Below, one piece after another: positions 38,899 through 48,718 of a DNA stretch of 53,229 nucleotides. Source of the stretch: Clostridiales bacterium (GTDB taxonomy: Bacteria; Bacillota; Clostridia; Christensenellales; UBA1242). The stretch lies in the NCBI GenBank assembly GCA_015069385.1, contig SVIS01000009.1, positions 1-53,229 on the forward strand, written 5' to 3'. Below the pieces are notes generated by a model. The model was not told the DNA's origin. It searched no databases and worked only from the letters and a program-made list of their open reading frames with translations. The position numbers and the translations under genes were made by a program. Numbering within the stretch: the stretch's first letter is position 1; each line of letters starts with the position of its first letter.

Positions 38899-40099
38899 GC
38901 ATAAAACAATTAAGAACTCCTGAATTAGCAATTATATTTATATTCGAAGAACTATTATAAATAAAAGGAGTAATCGCAAGTGCTTTAAAAACACATGATA
39001 TGTCAGAAGTCATTTCTATACCCGTTTTAAAAAGCATTCTCACTTTATTTGCAAACTCTTTAATTTTTAATAGTTGAGTGCTTATCATTTTATACTCAGT
39101 TTCTTTGTTTAGTAAAAATTGATGTTTGATAGCAACTTTTTTATTAAAATTATTAAAAAAAATATTATTTTTTAGCAATTTATATTCAATTTTATTACTC
39201 TTTAATAAAATTGCAAGATTTTGAAAGTTATTTTTTTCAAGACAATACACGCTGTTTAATTCAATATATTTTTGCATTAACAACAATATACTTTTTGCAC
39301 AAAGCAACATTTTTTTACCACTCATTTCTTTTTGTGCTTTTTCATCTAAGTTCTCTAAATTATTAAACATATTAAACAAATAATACTCTTCCCTATTTAA
39401 CAAACCAATCCAAAAACCAAAATCAATTAATAAGTCCATTAAAACCAAATTACTATCCTCGCCACACAACAATATGTTTGTTTGTTCATATTCTAGTTTT
39501 GCAAAGACCTTTTCTAGCCCCATAAAAATATATCTTTCTTTTTCATTATCACGCATAATTCCCTCTAAATAAAGAGCACGAAGTGAATGTATAAAACATA
39601 AACCTTGCAAATTGAAATAACAACTGGACCCCTTAATTATTTGTTCTTGAATAAAAATTTTAGCAGGAAAATCAGCATAAAAACTTTTAGTTGAGTCATA
39701 AGGATTTATACAATAATTAGAAAAATATGCTAAAGATGTTGCAACCGTTGGGCAAACAATATATGGCACACCAATAATACTTGCAAAATATTTAACAACA
39801 TCGCAACACTTACCCCCACCAAAAGCAACAAGTAAATTATATTTGCCAGAAATTAATTTATTATTTAATAAATCTAACTCAGATTTTTCAAAATTTTGTC
39901 TGGAAACAAAATGGCAAACATTTTCACTTCCGCAAAACAATGAATTTAACAAACACGTAACATCTTCCGCTTGGACACTTTTTGTTGACACAAGTAAAAT
40001 ATTTTTATTATTAAAGTTTAATTTTATATACGTTTTTATATCTTCAAAAGCATTCTTTTTATAAATGATTTTTTTATAATAGGTATGATTAATTTCCAT
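38891..40099 (-). CDS. Glycerol-1-phosphate-dehydrogenase-like protein, apparently lacking the metal site
   Basis: A 402-residue protein of the iron-containing alcohol dehydrogenase / G1P dehydrogenase (AraM-like) fold. The NAD-binding motifs are recognisable: AFGGGKCCDVVKYFAS at about residues 92-107 and CPTVATSLAYFSNY at 116-129. The later part of the family normally has an Asp (AGxxD) and two His residues (SGxEHxxSH) that bind the catalytic metal. Here the equivalent regions read NLQGLCFIHSL and LNREEYYLFNMFNNLE, with no matching ligands. Many Lys and Asn residues and loose conservation suggest a non-catalytic or diverged protein. AGAGG precedes the ATG. It is divergent from the polysaccharide deacetylase gene. 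Substrate and role are unknown. Confidence 0.65.
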   Translation of the reverse strand: MEINHTYYKKIIYKKNAFEDIKTYIKLNFNNKNILLVSTKSVQAEDVTCLLNSLFCGSENVCHFVSRQNFEKSELDLLNNKLISGKYNLLVAFGGGKCCDVVKYFASIIGVPYIVCPTVATSLAYFSNYCINPYDSTKSFYADFPAKIFIQEQIIKGSSCYFNLQGLCFIHSLRALYLEGIMRDNEKERYIFMGLEKVFAKLEYEQTNILLCGEDSNLVLMDLLIDFGFWIGLLNREEYYLFNMFNNLENLDEKAQKEMSGKKMLLCAKSILLLMQKYIELNSVYCLEKNNFQNLAILLKSNKIEYKLLKNNIFFNNFNKKVAIKHQFLLNKETEYKMISTQLLKIKEFANKVRMLFKTGIEMTSDISCVFKALAITPFIYNSSSNINIIANSGVLNCFMQN

Positions 40100-40227
40100 T
40101 TTAACCTCTATGTTTGACTTTTATCATAGATATGCTAACAAAAAAAATGTGAATAATTACATACTATTTTATAGAAAAAAAAGTAATTTTGTCGTATTGT
40201 TTTACATTTTTTGAAAATAATAATTAT

Positions 40228-41340
40228 ATGTATACATTCACAAAAAATAATACAAATCACAATAAATTGCTTGTATTTTATATATTTTTTTGCATTTTTT
40301 TGTGTTTTTTTGCTATTTTTTCATCATTTTCTCTATTTTCAAAAGATATTATTAACGCAGAAAATAAATATTACTATACTAATAAAATAGAGCATTTATT
40401 TACACATTGTTTAATAGCCTACCCTGAAATTGCATTCTCAAAAAACAATTTCATGAGTAAACATTACATGTCAGACTGTATAACCGCTTATGAGTTTCTA
40501 CAAATATTAAATGAATTATATAAAAATAATTACATATTAGTAAATATTAATTCTTGTTTTAAAGTAAATCAAAATGGTATAACTGAAAAACAAAAAATTA
40601 AAGTACCTATTGGTAAAAAACCATTAATTTTTGGTTTTGACGATGTAAACTACGACCATAAAAAAATAGGCCGCGGCATGGTAGATAAAATTATTATTGA
40701 TAAAAATGGAAAACTAGCAAGCAGTACAAAATTTGGCAACACTTGCGATATCAGATATGATGTTGAATTTATACCAATTTTAGAAGAGTTTATTTCTCTT
40801 CATCCTGATTTTTCACTTAATGGTGCAAAAGGAGTTATTAATTTAACTGGATATGATGGCATTTTGGGTTATAGAACATGCCACAGCAATATTACCAACA
40901 GACACGAAGAAATTAAACAAGCAACCGAGGTTGTAAATAAACTTAAAGATAATGGTTGGGTGTTTGCTAGCCATAGTTACGGGCATTACCATATGAACAA
41001 ACTTTCATATAGCGAGTTCGAAAAAGAGTTACAATTATGGAATGAGGAAGTTAAACCAATAGTTGGTGAAACACAAGTTTATGTGTATCCATATGGAGAG
41101 TGGCAAGTATTTGAAAATGGTAATTTGTGCGACAAACACAAATTATTAACTAAATATGGATTTACTCTATTTTGTGGCGTTGGTATGAAAAGTTTTTTTT
41201 CGTATTTACCAAATAACAAACATAAAGTTTTATTTATGGACAGAAAATGTGTAGATGGAACTACTCTTTGTGCATCTAGAAACGAATTAATTCCCTTTTT
41301 CAACCCAAGAGCAGTAATTGATGCTGTGAGATCTATATAA
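40228..41340 (+). CDS. Membrane-anchored polysaccharide deacetylase family protein (NodB-like)
   Basis: From ATG 40228 the protein has 370 residues; a TTG at 40189 would add 13. Neither has a good ribosome binding site. A membrane segment occupies about residues 14-38, so the enzyme domain is outside the cell. NodB homology: motif 1 FGFDDVNYD (Asp138, Asp139), motif 2 HSYGH (His249, His253), motif 3 YPYGEWQ (287-293). These are the deacetylase metal and catalytic positions. Insertions between motif 1 and motif 2 make it longer than simple NodB domains and similar to clostridial PdaA-like or spore/cell-wall deacetylases. The likely substrate is peptidoglycan or another N-acetylated glycan. It is convergent with, and overlaps by 8 bases, the next gene. 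Confidence 0.8.
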   Translation: MYTFTKNNTNHNKLLVFYIFFCIFLCFFAIFSSFSLFSKDIINAENKYYYTNKIEHLFTHCLIAYPEIAFSKNNFMSKHYMSDCITAYEFLQILNELYKNNYILVNINSCFKVNQNGITEKQKIKVPIGKKPLIFGFDDVNYDHKKIGRGMVDKIIIDKNGKLASSTKFGNTCDIRYDVEFIPILEEFISLHPDFSLNGAKGVINLTGYDGILGYRTCHSNITNRHEEIKQATEVVNKLKDNGWVFASHSYGHYHMNKLSYSEFEKELQLWNEEVKPIVGETQVYVYPYGEWQVFENGNLCDKHKLLTKYGFTLFCGVGMKSFFSYLPNNKHKVLFMDRKCVDGTTLCASRNELIPFFNPRAVIDAVRSI

Positions 41341-41845
41341 ATGCAATATAAGATGTTTCAACAATAAAAATTAAAATGTAATTTTTATTAGTATCTAATA
41401 TCAAATTTTGCGACAAACGAACATATTTACACATGCCAATTTTTTCATTTGCTGATATGGTTTGATTAAAATAAATATATTCATCGTTTTTTTCTTCCCA
41501 GTTTGTTACGCCAAAAATTTTATTATCTTGCTCTTTTGCTCCAACCAAAACAACTTTTGCCCTTAAATATAAATTTTGAGTTAAGTTTAAAGATTTTATA
41601 TTAATGTCCTGCCTTATATCATCATCTAAAAGAATAGTGCCACTAAAATTACACGCAACAGCAAAACTGCCCTCACCCGTTACTTCTATTGTTTGTTCTT
41701 GACCCAAAATTTTATCATATTCTACAACTCTACTAAAATAAAAACCACCATAAAAATTATATATTATACTTATCACACAAACTATTGATAAAAATACTAT
41801 TACCGATATTAGGGTACCGATTAATAACTTTTGTTTTTTTGCCAT
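41333..41845 (-). CDS. Small anchored extracellular protein, beta-rich, possibly TasA/camelysin-like
   Basis: The start ATG 41845 is fixed by AAGGAGAG just upstream, giving 170 residues. One membrane segment (about residues 6-30) is followed by an extracellular beta-rich part. The run NLYLRAKVVLVG ... NDEYIYFNQTISANEKIG ... YILIFIVETSYI resembles the layout of TasA/CalY-type domains (a VRxKV strand, a Y-rich strand, then VxVEAIQ). This is a resemblance of pattern only. The gene overlaps the 3' end of the deacetylase gene on the opposite strand. Function is unknown. Confidence 0.6.
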   Translation of the reverse strand: MAKKQKLLIGTLISVIVFLSIVCVISIIYNFYGGFYFSRVVEYDKILGQEQTIEVTGEGSFAVACNFSGTILLDDDIRQDINIKSLNLTQNLYLRAKVVLVGAKEQDNKIFGVTNWEEKNDEYIYFNQTISANEKIGMCKYVRLSQNLILDTNKNYILIFIVETSYIAFI

Positions 41846-41892
41846 ATGCTCTCCTTGCCAATTAATTTTTGACAATTTGTAGCCTTTTTAAC

Positions 41893-41931
41893 AAAAAAAA
41901 GAAGTAAATTTTTATTTTTACTTCATTTTTT
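41893..41931 (-). terminator. Terminator after the YbhN/MprF-like gene
   Basis: Minus strand GAAGTAAA / TTTACTTC with A/T-rich loop and eight T residues, about 60 bases beyond the stop codon of the membrane protein gene. Confidence 0.75.
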
Positions 41932-41993
41932 CTTTAAGAAATAAAATAACTAAAATTAAAGTATCATTGTTTAGTAACCAAACAAAGTTATGA

Positions 41994-43337
41994 TTATAAT
42001 TTTATTTTTCCAACCCTAGCACGCTTATTATATTTTTTTATTTGACTTTGTTTAAATTTATTGCTTTCCGCCTCAAGTTCCCATTTTTTCTTTTGCCATT
42101 CATATTTTTTATTACCCCAAACATAATCATATACTGTTACAAACAGACCTTGAATAAGATAAATATAATGATTCATGAAACGACTCAAGAGCATTCCCCA
42201 AAACACTGTTCCATTTGGAAAAATACTGCCAAATATAATAGTAAATGAAACTTCACTCATTCCGGTACCGCCAGGTATTGGAATAAAACTTGCAGCTAAA
42301 TCAATTAAAATTGAATAAACAACAATGCTAAGCCATATATCCCAACCCGGAGCACCACCTAACATTAAATAGATAAAATATGTTATTGTGTAACAAACAA
42401 CAAACTGCAATACTTGCAAAAAAATCATAAGAATGAATTGTTTTATGTTTTTTGTGTATTTGGTCATGGTTGTTTGATAACCATTTACCGTATCCATGAC
42501 TTTATCATATACTTTTTCGTAATTTTTTATAAGTTTAATTTTCTGCAAAAACTTAAGTGATTTTGCTACCAAAATTTTTCCTAGTTTTTTACTAACAGAA
42601 AGAACCCACGTACCAATTAAAACCAAAGCATTAATACCAAAGCCTATATAAGATGCTATTGAAACTAAGTTTGTTTCGCCATACACATTAATTGAGTAAA
42701 TTATTGCAAATATTGAAACCATTAACCAACTTATTTGATATATAACATAACGAGCAAGTGGAATTGAAATTGATGTTCCGGCATCAACACCATGCTTGTT
42801 TAAATAGAATATCTGCATTGGTTCACCACCGGTTGACAATGGTGTAACACCATCCCAATACCTACCAATTGCAATCATTCTAAAACATAGCCCCATACGA
42901 TATTTATTACATGCATTATGCAAATAAATAGAAGAACGGATTGTTTCCAAAAACATTATAACTGCAAAAAAAACTAAAATTAAAGGAATAAACTGCCATT
43001 TAAAAAAACCGCTTGCAATTATATCTGAAAAAGACTCTACTTCTGAGGTGCTTAGTTGCACAACTAAAATTACAACAACAATTACAATATTAAGAGCAAA
43101 CGTTATTGCATTTGTTATTTTTTTCTTTTTTGACTTTTGTTTTGCAGCCTCTTGATTTGCTTCACCAAGTTTGTCTTCCATATCTTTTTTTTGAAGTTCT
43201 TGTGTTTCTTTGGCTGTTAATTCTTCAATAGAAATTTGATTTTCTAATAAATGTTGGTCAGAAAAAAATTGCCCTTTTAGTAAAGAGCCTTTTTTAAAAC
43301 GCTTTAGTTTATTAAAAAGCAAAGTTTTTTTAACCAT
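41994..43337 (-). CDS. Integral membrane protein of the YbhN/MprF-flippase (UPF0104) family
   Basis: This 447-residue protein has a charged N-terminal cytoplasmic region (about residues 1-72, rich in E, K and Q, probably coiled coil) followed by about eight membrane helices. Family marks are DGVTPLSTGGEPMQIFYL at 162-179 and FIPIPGGTGMSEVSFTIIFG at 351-370. These correspond to the conserved loops of the MprF transmembrane flippase domain. The aminoacyl-transferase domain of full MprF is absent, so it is not a lysyl-PG synthase itself. Members are thought to move lipids or lipid-linked glycans across the membrane; the substrate here is unknown. The ATG lacks a ribosome binding site and lies 8 bases from the -10 box, suggesting a leaderless transcript. 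Confidence 0.82.
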   Translation of the reverse strand: MVKKTLLFNKLKRFKKGSLLKGQFFSDQHLLENQISIEELTAKETQELQKKDMEDKLGEANQEAAKQKSKKKKITNAITFALNIVIVVVILVVQLSTSEVESFSDIIASGFFKWQFIPLILVFFAVIMFLETIRSSIYLHNACNKYRMGLCFRMIAIGRYWDGVTPLSTGGEPMQIFYLNKHGVDAGTSISIPLARYVIYQISWLMVSIFAIIYSINVYGETNLVSIASYIGFGINALVLIGTWVLSVSKKLGKILVAKSLKFLQKIKLIKNYEKVYDKVMDTVNGYQTTMTKYTKNIKQFILMIFLQVLQFVVCYTITYFIYLMLGGAPGWDIWLSIVVYSILIDLAASFIPIPGGTGMSEVSFTIIFGSIFPNGTVFWGMLLSRFMNHYIYLIQGLFVTVYDYVWGNKKYEWQKKKWELEAESNKFKQSQIKKYNKRARVGKIKL

Positions 43338-43345
43338 ACTAATTT

Positions 43346-43374
43346 AGTTTAACACAAAATAACTTACTTTGCAA
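43346..43374 (-). promoter_or_regulatory. Sigma-A promoter giving a near-leaderless transcript of the YbhN-like gene
   Basis: Minus strand: TTGCAA (43369-43374), 17 bases, TAAACT (43346-43351), with only 8 bases to the ATG at 43337. Transcription would start at or within a base or two of the start codon. Confidence 0.6.
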
Positions 43375-43404
43375 TAATATTTTAATTACAAAAAAAATAT
43401 GTTA

Positions 43405-43431
43405 AAAATGATGGGTAAAACCCACCATTTT
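43405..43431 (-). terminator. Terminator after the PrsA-like gene
   Basis: Minus strand AAAATGGTGGGT / ACCCATCATTTTT, loop TTT, one G-T wobble, directly after the stop codon at 43436. Confidence 0.85.
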
Positions 43432-43435
43432 ATTT

Positions 43436-45157
43436 TTATATTAAATCTGCAACTTTTTCTATTTCTATTTGATAATTTTCTTTTAGTTTACTTAAATCTA
43501 AATTCTCATATTTGCTATATTCATCTTCGGTTAAACTTTCAAAAACTAAATCAAAAATTGTTTTATTATTTAAGTTGTTTAAATATGTTTCATCTAATTT
43601 TAAAACATCGCTTGCAGGAACCTGTTTGCCATCATCTTCAATTGTGTAGTTGGCTTTAAGTTCAATTGTTCCGTCACTTGCAATTTCATATGGGTTTGTG
43701 CATTTACCCATATAATAAATAATATGCACACCATATTCACTTTGAACTAATCCGCTTATGCCACCATATATGCCTGCCTCGTTCAACTCACGTGAAGCAT
43801 TAGTGAAAGACTCTACCATTTGGCTATTTTCTGTTCCAATAACATATGGATAATCAGCATTCATAATTCCGCCATCTTCGTTATATTTATACATAAGTTC
43901 ACGGAACGCAGCATCTTTTTGTTCGTTTGTATTTGCACCTGATAGTGCTACTTGTACTTCTTTTAAAACATCTAAAGCAGATACAGAATCTTCACTTACG
44001 ACCTCACCGGTTTCAGAATCTCTTACGCTGGCTTTAATGCTATTATATAATGTTTCCTTTTGTTTCTCATATTCATCAGCCGATATTATATAGCCTTGAC
44101 CATTATTACTTTGTTCCGCCAATGAATCATATTGTGATTGTTGTTCATCGCTAAATTTTACTAAAATATGAGCAACATAAAAATAGTCGTTATTAATATA
44201 GTAATTTACGTTTGAAAAACTTTCTAACATATCTTTATTATAACTTTCTAAATTATTATCATAAGCAAATTTAGACTTAGTTATCATTGCTTTATATTTA
44301 GCAAGAACTTGGCTAACAGTTATGGTTGAATAACCATCATTTAAGCCTTTGTATTCTTGATATTTAGTTATATATTCATTTTCTTCTAAGTTACTATAAA
44401 TTCTTTTAATTTCTTCTTTAATTAATTTTTCTTCGTTATAATTTGTGCCTAAAATTTTTTGAGATGATTGAAGTGATGCCAAATATCTTCTATATTCTTC
44501 ACGTGCTATTGCACTAGATTGATTATTTTTTGTTTCCTCTAAAAATGCATCATAAATTGCGTCTAAATTAATAAAACTTTTTTCTCTAACCGGAAATTCA
44601 TCTTCTTCAAGAAGTTGTATTCTATAAGAGTTTGTAACAGAATCATAAACTGGACGTGCTTTTTTGCTATAAGCCTCATACATAATGATATCAGATGAAA
44701 CATCTTGTTTCATTTCTTCTTCATCTTCTATTTCCCAATCTTCTTTAATAGTTTCATCATAGTCAGCCGCATTAGATAACATTGCTTCATATGTTTGATA
44801 ATAAAGTTCTTTTACTTCTGCGGTTGTAAGATTTACACTAGCCCCCTCTTGAGTTTGAGCAACAGCCTTAGCCTCTTTTAATAAAATTTTTCTGTTGGCA
44901 AGTGCTTCAACCGTTTCTTCTTGTGCTTTTTCTTCTGTATAGCCATAAGAAGAAATAAGTGTTTGACCATAATTATTATACGCAGTTAAAAATTCACGCC
45001 TTGAAATTTCAATTTTGCTATTGTCGGCATAAGAAATTGTTATTACTGTTTGATTATAATAAGCAGCCTCATTTCTTGTAAATAAATCACAACCGGCAAG
45101 CATAAATGTCATACATGCAATTAATAACAATGCAACAAATTTAATACTCTTTTTCAC
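43436..45157 (-). CDS. PrsA-like lipoprotein foldase (parvulin peptidyl-prolyl isomerase)
   Basis: This 573-residue lipoprotein starts at GTG 45157 with AGGAG 9 bases upstream. The signal peptide ends in MLAGC (lipidated Cys23). A SurA_N-like helical chaperone region covers about residues 40-280. The parvulin domain covers about 325-500, with VAHILVKF at the start, NEDGGIMNADYPYV in the middle and VQSEYGVHIIYYMG at the end, as in the family (AHILV ... GGxLG ... GYHII). At 573 residues it is about twice the size of B. subtilis PrsA because the helical part is expanded and the parvulin domain carries an insertion. Location downstream of mfd is typical for Clostridia. Role: folding of exported proteins on the outer membrane face. 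Confidence 0.85.
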   Translation of the reverse strand: MKKSIKFVALLLIACMTFMLAGCDLFTRNEAAYYNQTVITISYADNSKIEISRREFLTAYNNYGQTLISSYGYTEEKAQEETVEALANRKILLKEAKAVAQTQEGASVNLTTAEVKELYYQTYEAMLSNAADYDETIKEDWEIEDEEEMKQDVSSDIIMYEAYSKKARPVYDSVTNSYRIQLLEEDEFPVREKSFINLDAIYDAFLEETKNNQSSAIAREEYRRYLASLQSSQKILGTNYNEEKLIKEEIKRIYSNLEENEYITKYQEYKGLNDGYSTITVSQVLAKYKAMITKSKFAYDNNLESYNKDMLESFSNVNYYINNDYFYVAHILVKFSDEQQSQYDSLAEQSNNGQGYIISADEYEKQKETLYNSIKASVRDSETGEVVSEDSVSALDVLKEVQVALSGANTNEQKDAAFRELMYKYNEDGGIMNADYPYVIGTENSQMVESFTNASRELNEAGIYGGISGLVQSEYGVHIIYYMGKCTNPYEIASDGTIELKANYTIEDDGKQVPASDVLKLDETYLNNLNNKTIFDLVFESLTEDEYSKYENLDLSKLKENYQIEIEKVADLI

Positions 45158-45267
45158 GTTTTATTACTCCTAGTATATAATTTTTGACTTAAAACAGCCA
45201 AAACATACAATCTTAACTTTCAAAGTATACAATATTACCATTAAAATTGCAATTAATTTTTATACTT

Positions 45268-48200
45268 TTATTCTGCCTTTAAACTCTCTTCACAAAATTG
45301 TAAAAGATAATCTAATTTTTGATTAATTGTAGCAAACCCCATATCAAAACTAACAACTGCACCATCTTCAAAAGACAACGTGGCACATTTTCTGCTAGAA
45401 ACAGCCGCTCCCATTGTTTTTGGCAAAATTTCTTCTATTTTATACATATAAATTTTGCATGCATTAGCATTAACTAACACTCGTTTTGCCCCCAGACTTA
45501 CTGCCATATTTTTCAAATATGCAATTTTTAATAAAGCCTCTGCTTCTTTTGGTAGTTCACCATAACCGATTATAAGTTGTTGTTTTTGTTTTTTCAACTC
45601 GGTTTGTGTTCTAATTGTGCTTATGCTTGCATATTGTTTTATTCTTTCATCTTCATCTTGAATATAACTATTAGGAAGACATGCGGATATTGTTATATCA
45701 ACTTTAATTGGTTTTATTTCTTTAACCCGTTCACCTTTTAATTCCTTAACCGCACTTTCTAATAACTTGCAATACATATCGTAACCAACTTGTTCTAAAT
45801 GCCCATGCTGTTCTTTGCCTAAAATATTACCCGCTCCTCTTATCTCTAAATCTCGCATGGCAATTTTAAAACCGCTACCAAGTTCAGTATATTCAAGTAT
45901 TGCATCTAGCCTACGATATGCATCAGCAGTCAACATTTTACTTGGATTATAAGTAAAGTAAGCATAAGCAACTCTATCACTTCTACCAATTCTTCCTCGA
46001 AGTTGATATAGTTCACCCAAACCCAACATATCTGAATTAATCACAATTAATGTATTTGCTAGCGGTAAATTAATACCGCTTTCAATTAGCGTTGTTGCAA
46101 TTAAAATATCATATTCATGATTATAAAGTTGCATAATAGTTTGCTCTAAAAGTTTTTCGGGCATTTGTCCATGTGCAACTCCTATTCTTGCCTCAGGAAG
46201 AAGTATTTTTAGCCTTTCTAGTTGCTCGTATATATGTTCAACCCTGTTAAACACATAAAGAACTTGTCCTCCACGTGCAAGTTCTTTCTTGCAGGCGTCT
46301 AAGATTAATGTATCACTCTCTTCTGCAACAAAAGTTTTAACAGCAATACGTTCTTTAGGTGGAGTTTCTATAATAGAGATATCCCTTATGCCTGTAAGTG
46401 CCATATTTAATGTTCTTGGAATAGGCGTTGCGGAGAGTGTAAGTACATCTAAATTTTGTTTTAATTCTTTTATTTTTTCTTTATCACCCACACCAAAGCG
46501 TTGCTCTTCATCTAATACTAAAAGTCCTAAATCTTTAAAAACAACATCATTTGATAAAAGCCTATGTGTTCCAATCAAAACATCAACTTTGCCCTCTTTT
46601 ACTTCTTTCAAAATTTGTTCTTGCTGCGCCTTTGTTTTAAAGCGATTAAGCACCGCAACGTTTACCATAAAACCATTAAATCTATCTTTTGCAGTTTTAT
46701 AGTGTTGTTGAGAGAGAATTGTTGTAGGACACAAAAATGCAACTTGTTTTCCAGATAACACTGCTTTATAAATTGCCCTTAACGCAACCTCTGTTTTACC
46801 ATAACCAACATCACCACAAATTAGCCTATCCATAATTTTAGGACTTTGCATATCTTTTTTAATATCCGCTATTGCCGAAAGTTGGTCTTCTGTTTCTTCA
46901 TGAGAAAAAGCATTTTCAAATTCGTTTAATAAATAATCATCACTCTTGTAAACAAAGCCTTTACTTTTTTCTCTTTGAGCATATATTTCTAAAAGATTAA
47001 CAGCAAGTTTACTAACACTTGCCTTAACTTTTTCTTTAATTTTTGCAAACTGTTGTCCACCAATTTTATGAAGTTTTGGCTCTTGAGCATTACCCATATA
47101 TGCCGAAATTAAATCCGCCTGTTCGCTTGGCAAATATAACTTATCACCTCCAGCGTATTCAATAACAAAATAATCTTTTTCTGTACCATTTAAATTCATT
47201 TTTGCAAGTTGAATACACTTACCAATTCCATGGGTTTGATGCACTACATATTCGCCAACCTTTGGTAAATAAAAAACTCTTTTTTTATTACTTTTGTTTG
47301 ATATATTTTTTACTTGTTTTGCCGTACGTTTAACTAGATCATCGGTACCAATTACTATAATACCCGAATCTAAAAAACTAAATGATTTTGCAAAATATTC
47401 TTCACTTACAACAACATGAAATTTATTTGTCTTTAAATTAAGTTCATCGCTTGCAAATATATTATGTTTGGTTAAAAAGTCTAAAATACTCGCCTTGCCA
47501 TCGTTACTCCCTGCAAATAGCACAACTTTATAGTTTGACCTTTCGTATATAAACAAATCATTAGCAAGAGACTTATAATCGAAAACATAATTTCTTGCAC
47601 CTATTGTTCTTGCATAATCTGACAAATCAACAGCAAACTTATCATTGGTTATAGAAAAAATAATATTTGGCTTAATAGAATATAATTGCTCTGGTGAAAA
47701 ATAAAAATTGGCATGTTCCGGCAATAATTCTCCGCTTGAACAAAAATCATATATGCTTGCTTGCACGCTTTTGTAAACATCTACTAAATCATCATGTATT
47801 TTTTTAGGCTCAGATAAAATAAAAATTGAAGTGTCTAATAAATCAAAAATACTATACGCGTTATTTAAAAAAGGTAAAGTATAATTACAATCACCAGTAA
47901 TAATATTATCTTGCATAAGCGAAATAACTTGATTAACAATTGTATGGCATTTAATAAGAGCATCGCCACCCAAGGTCAAATTTAAAACTGAATTTTTTAA
48001 ATTATTTATAATTTCTTGCTTATTATCTTCAGTTAAAAAATTTAATTTATTAGGAAAAATTTCAATAAAATTTATTTCTTCTAATTTTTGCATTTCATCT
48101 AAATTAAAATAATTAATTGTTTCTATTTCATCATCAAAAAAATTAATTCTTATTGAATTGTCTAAATTATTTAAATAAATATCTAAAATATCCCCTTTTA

Positions 48201-48717
48201 TTGAAAAATCACCAAATTTTTCAACTTTTTGACATTTATTATATCCTAAATTAATTAATATTTTAGTTATTTCCTGCAAATTATAATTTTTATTTTTTTC
48301 TAATTTTAAATAATTATTTTTATTTAATTTTTGATGAAACTTATATAAAATGCTTTCATTATTTAATAATAATATTTGTGCATTTCCAAATTTAAAATTA
48401 TATAATGACTTTGATATTTGATTTAAAATCAAATTGTTATTAACAACAGAAAAAATAGGTGGTATTGTATCAAAAAGCGCCTCTTCAAAATTAACATTTA
48501 AACTTTTTAAACCATCTCTTATTTCAAGTAATTCTATTTGGTCACGTGCAACAAAAACTATTTTATTTTCTTTAGACAAATAATAAAGGCTAGCAATTTT
48601 TTCACCAATCGAGGTGCCCGACACACAAAAAGACAGGTCAGTTTTTACTGCCCTGTTTAGTTTGTTTAATAAGCCCACATGTTGAAATATGTTATCTAAA
48701 ATTTTCAAATATTGCAC
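45268..48717 (-). CDS. mfd: Transcription-repair coupling factor Mfd
   Basis: ATP-dependent translocase that removes stalled RNA polymerase and recruits UvrA. Its 1149 residues are the normal length. The N-terminal third is the degenerate UvrB-like module (very K/N-rich here). The RNA-polymerase interaction domain starts near residue 483 with VGEYVVHQTHGIGK. The helicase core has CGDVGYGKTEVALRA (about 630), LDEEQRFGVGDKEK (about 734) and a C-terminal UvrA-inhibiting domain. The GTG at 48717 follows the pth stop by one base. A TTG three codons later has AAGGTG at a better distance and may be the true start. The pth-mfd order is conserved in Firmicutes. Confidence 0.97.
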   Translation of the reverse strand: MQYLKILDNIFQHVGLLNKLNRAVKTDLSFCVSGTSIGEKIASLYYLSKENKIVFVARDQIELLEIRDGLKSLNVNFEEALFDTIPPIFSVVNNNLILNQISKSLYNFKFGNAQILLLNNESILYKFHQKLNKNNYLKLEKNKNYNLQEITKILINLGYNKCQKVEKFGDFSIKGDILDIYLNNLDNSIRINFFDDEIETINYFNLDEMQKLEEINFIEIFPNKLNFLTEDNKQEIINNLKNSVLNLTLGGDALIKCHTIVNQVISLMQDNIITGDCNYTLPFLNNAYSIFDLLDTSIFILSEPKKIHDDLVDVYKSVQASIYDFCSSGELLPEHANFYFSPEQLYSIKPNIIFSITNDKFAVDLSDYARTIGARNYVFDYKSLANDLFIYERSNYKVVLFAGSNDGKASILDFLTKHNIFASDELNLKTNKFHVVVSEEYFAKSFSFLDSGIIVIGTDDLVKRTAKQVKNISNKSNKKRVFYLPKVGEYVVHQTHGIGKCIQLAKMNLNGTEKDYFVIEYAGGDKLYLPSEQADLISAYMGNAQEPKLHKIGGQQFAKIKEKVKASVSKLAVNLLEIYAQREKSKGFVYKSDDYLLNEFENAFSHEETEDQLSAIADIKKDMQSPKIMDRLICGDVGYGKTEVALRAIYKAVLSGKQVAFLCPTTILSQQHYKTAKDRFNGFMVNVAVLNRFKTKAQQEQILKEVKEGKVDVLIGTHRLLSNDVVFKDLGLLVLDEEQRFGVGDKEKIKELKQNLDVLTLSATPIPRTLNMALTGIRDISIIETPPKERIAVKTFVAEESDTLILDACKKELARGGQVLYVFNRVEHIYEQLERLKILLPEARIGVAHGQMPEKLLEQTIMQLYNHEYDILIATTLIESGINLPLANTLIVINSDMLGLGELYQLRGRIGRSDRVAYAYFTYNPSKMLTADAYRRLDAILEYTELGSGFKIAMRDLEIRGAGNILGKEQHGHLEQVGYDMYCKLLESAVKELKGERVKEIKPIKVDITISACLPNSYIQDEDERIKQYASISTIRTQTELKKQKQQLIIGYGELPKEAEALLKIAYLKNMAVSLGAKRVLVNANACKIYMYKIEEILPKTMGAAVSSRKCATLSFEDGAVVSFDMGFATINQKLDYLLQFCEESLKAE

Positions 48718-48718
48718 C

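Noticed and set aside
46289..46702. 137-codon plus-strand frame inside mfd
   Set aside because: It lies antisense to the conserved helicase motifs of Mfd and has no start signals or recognisable product.
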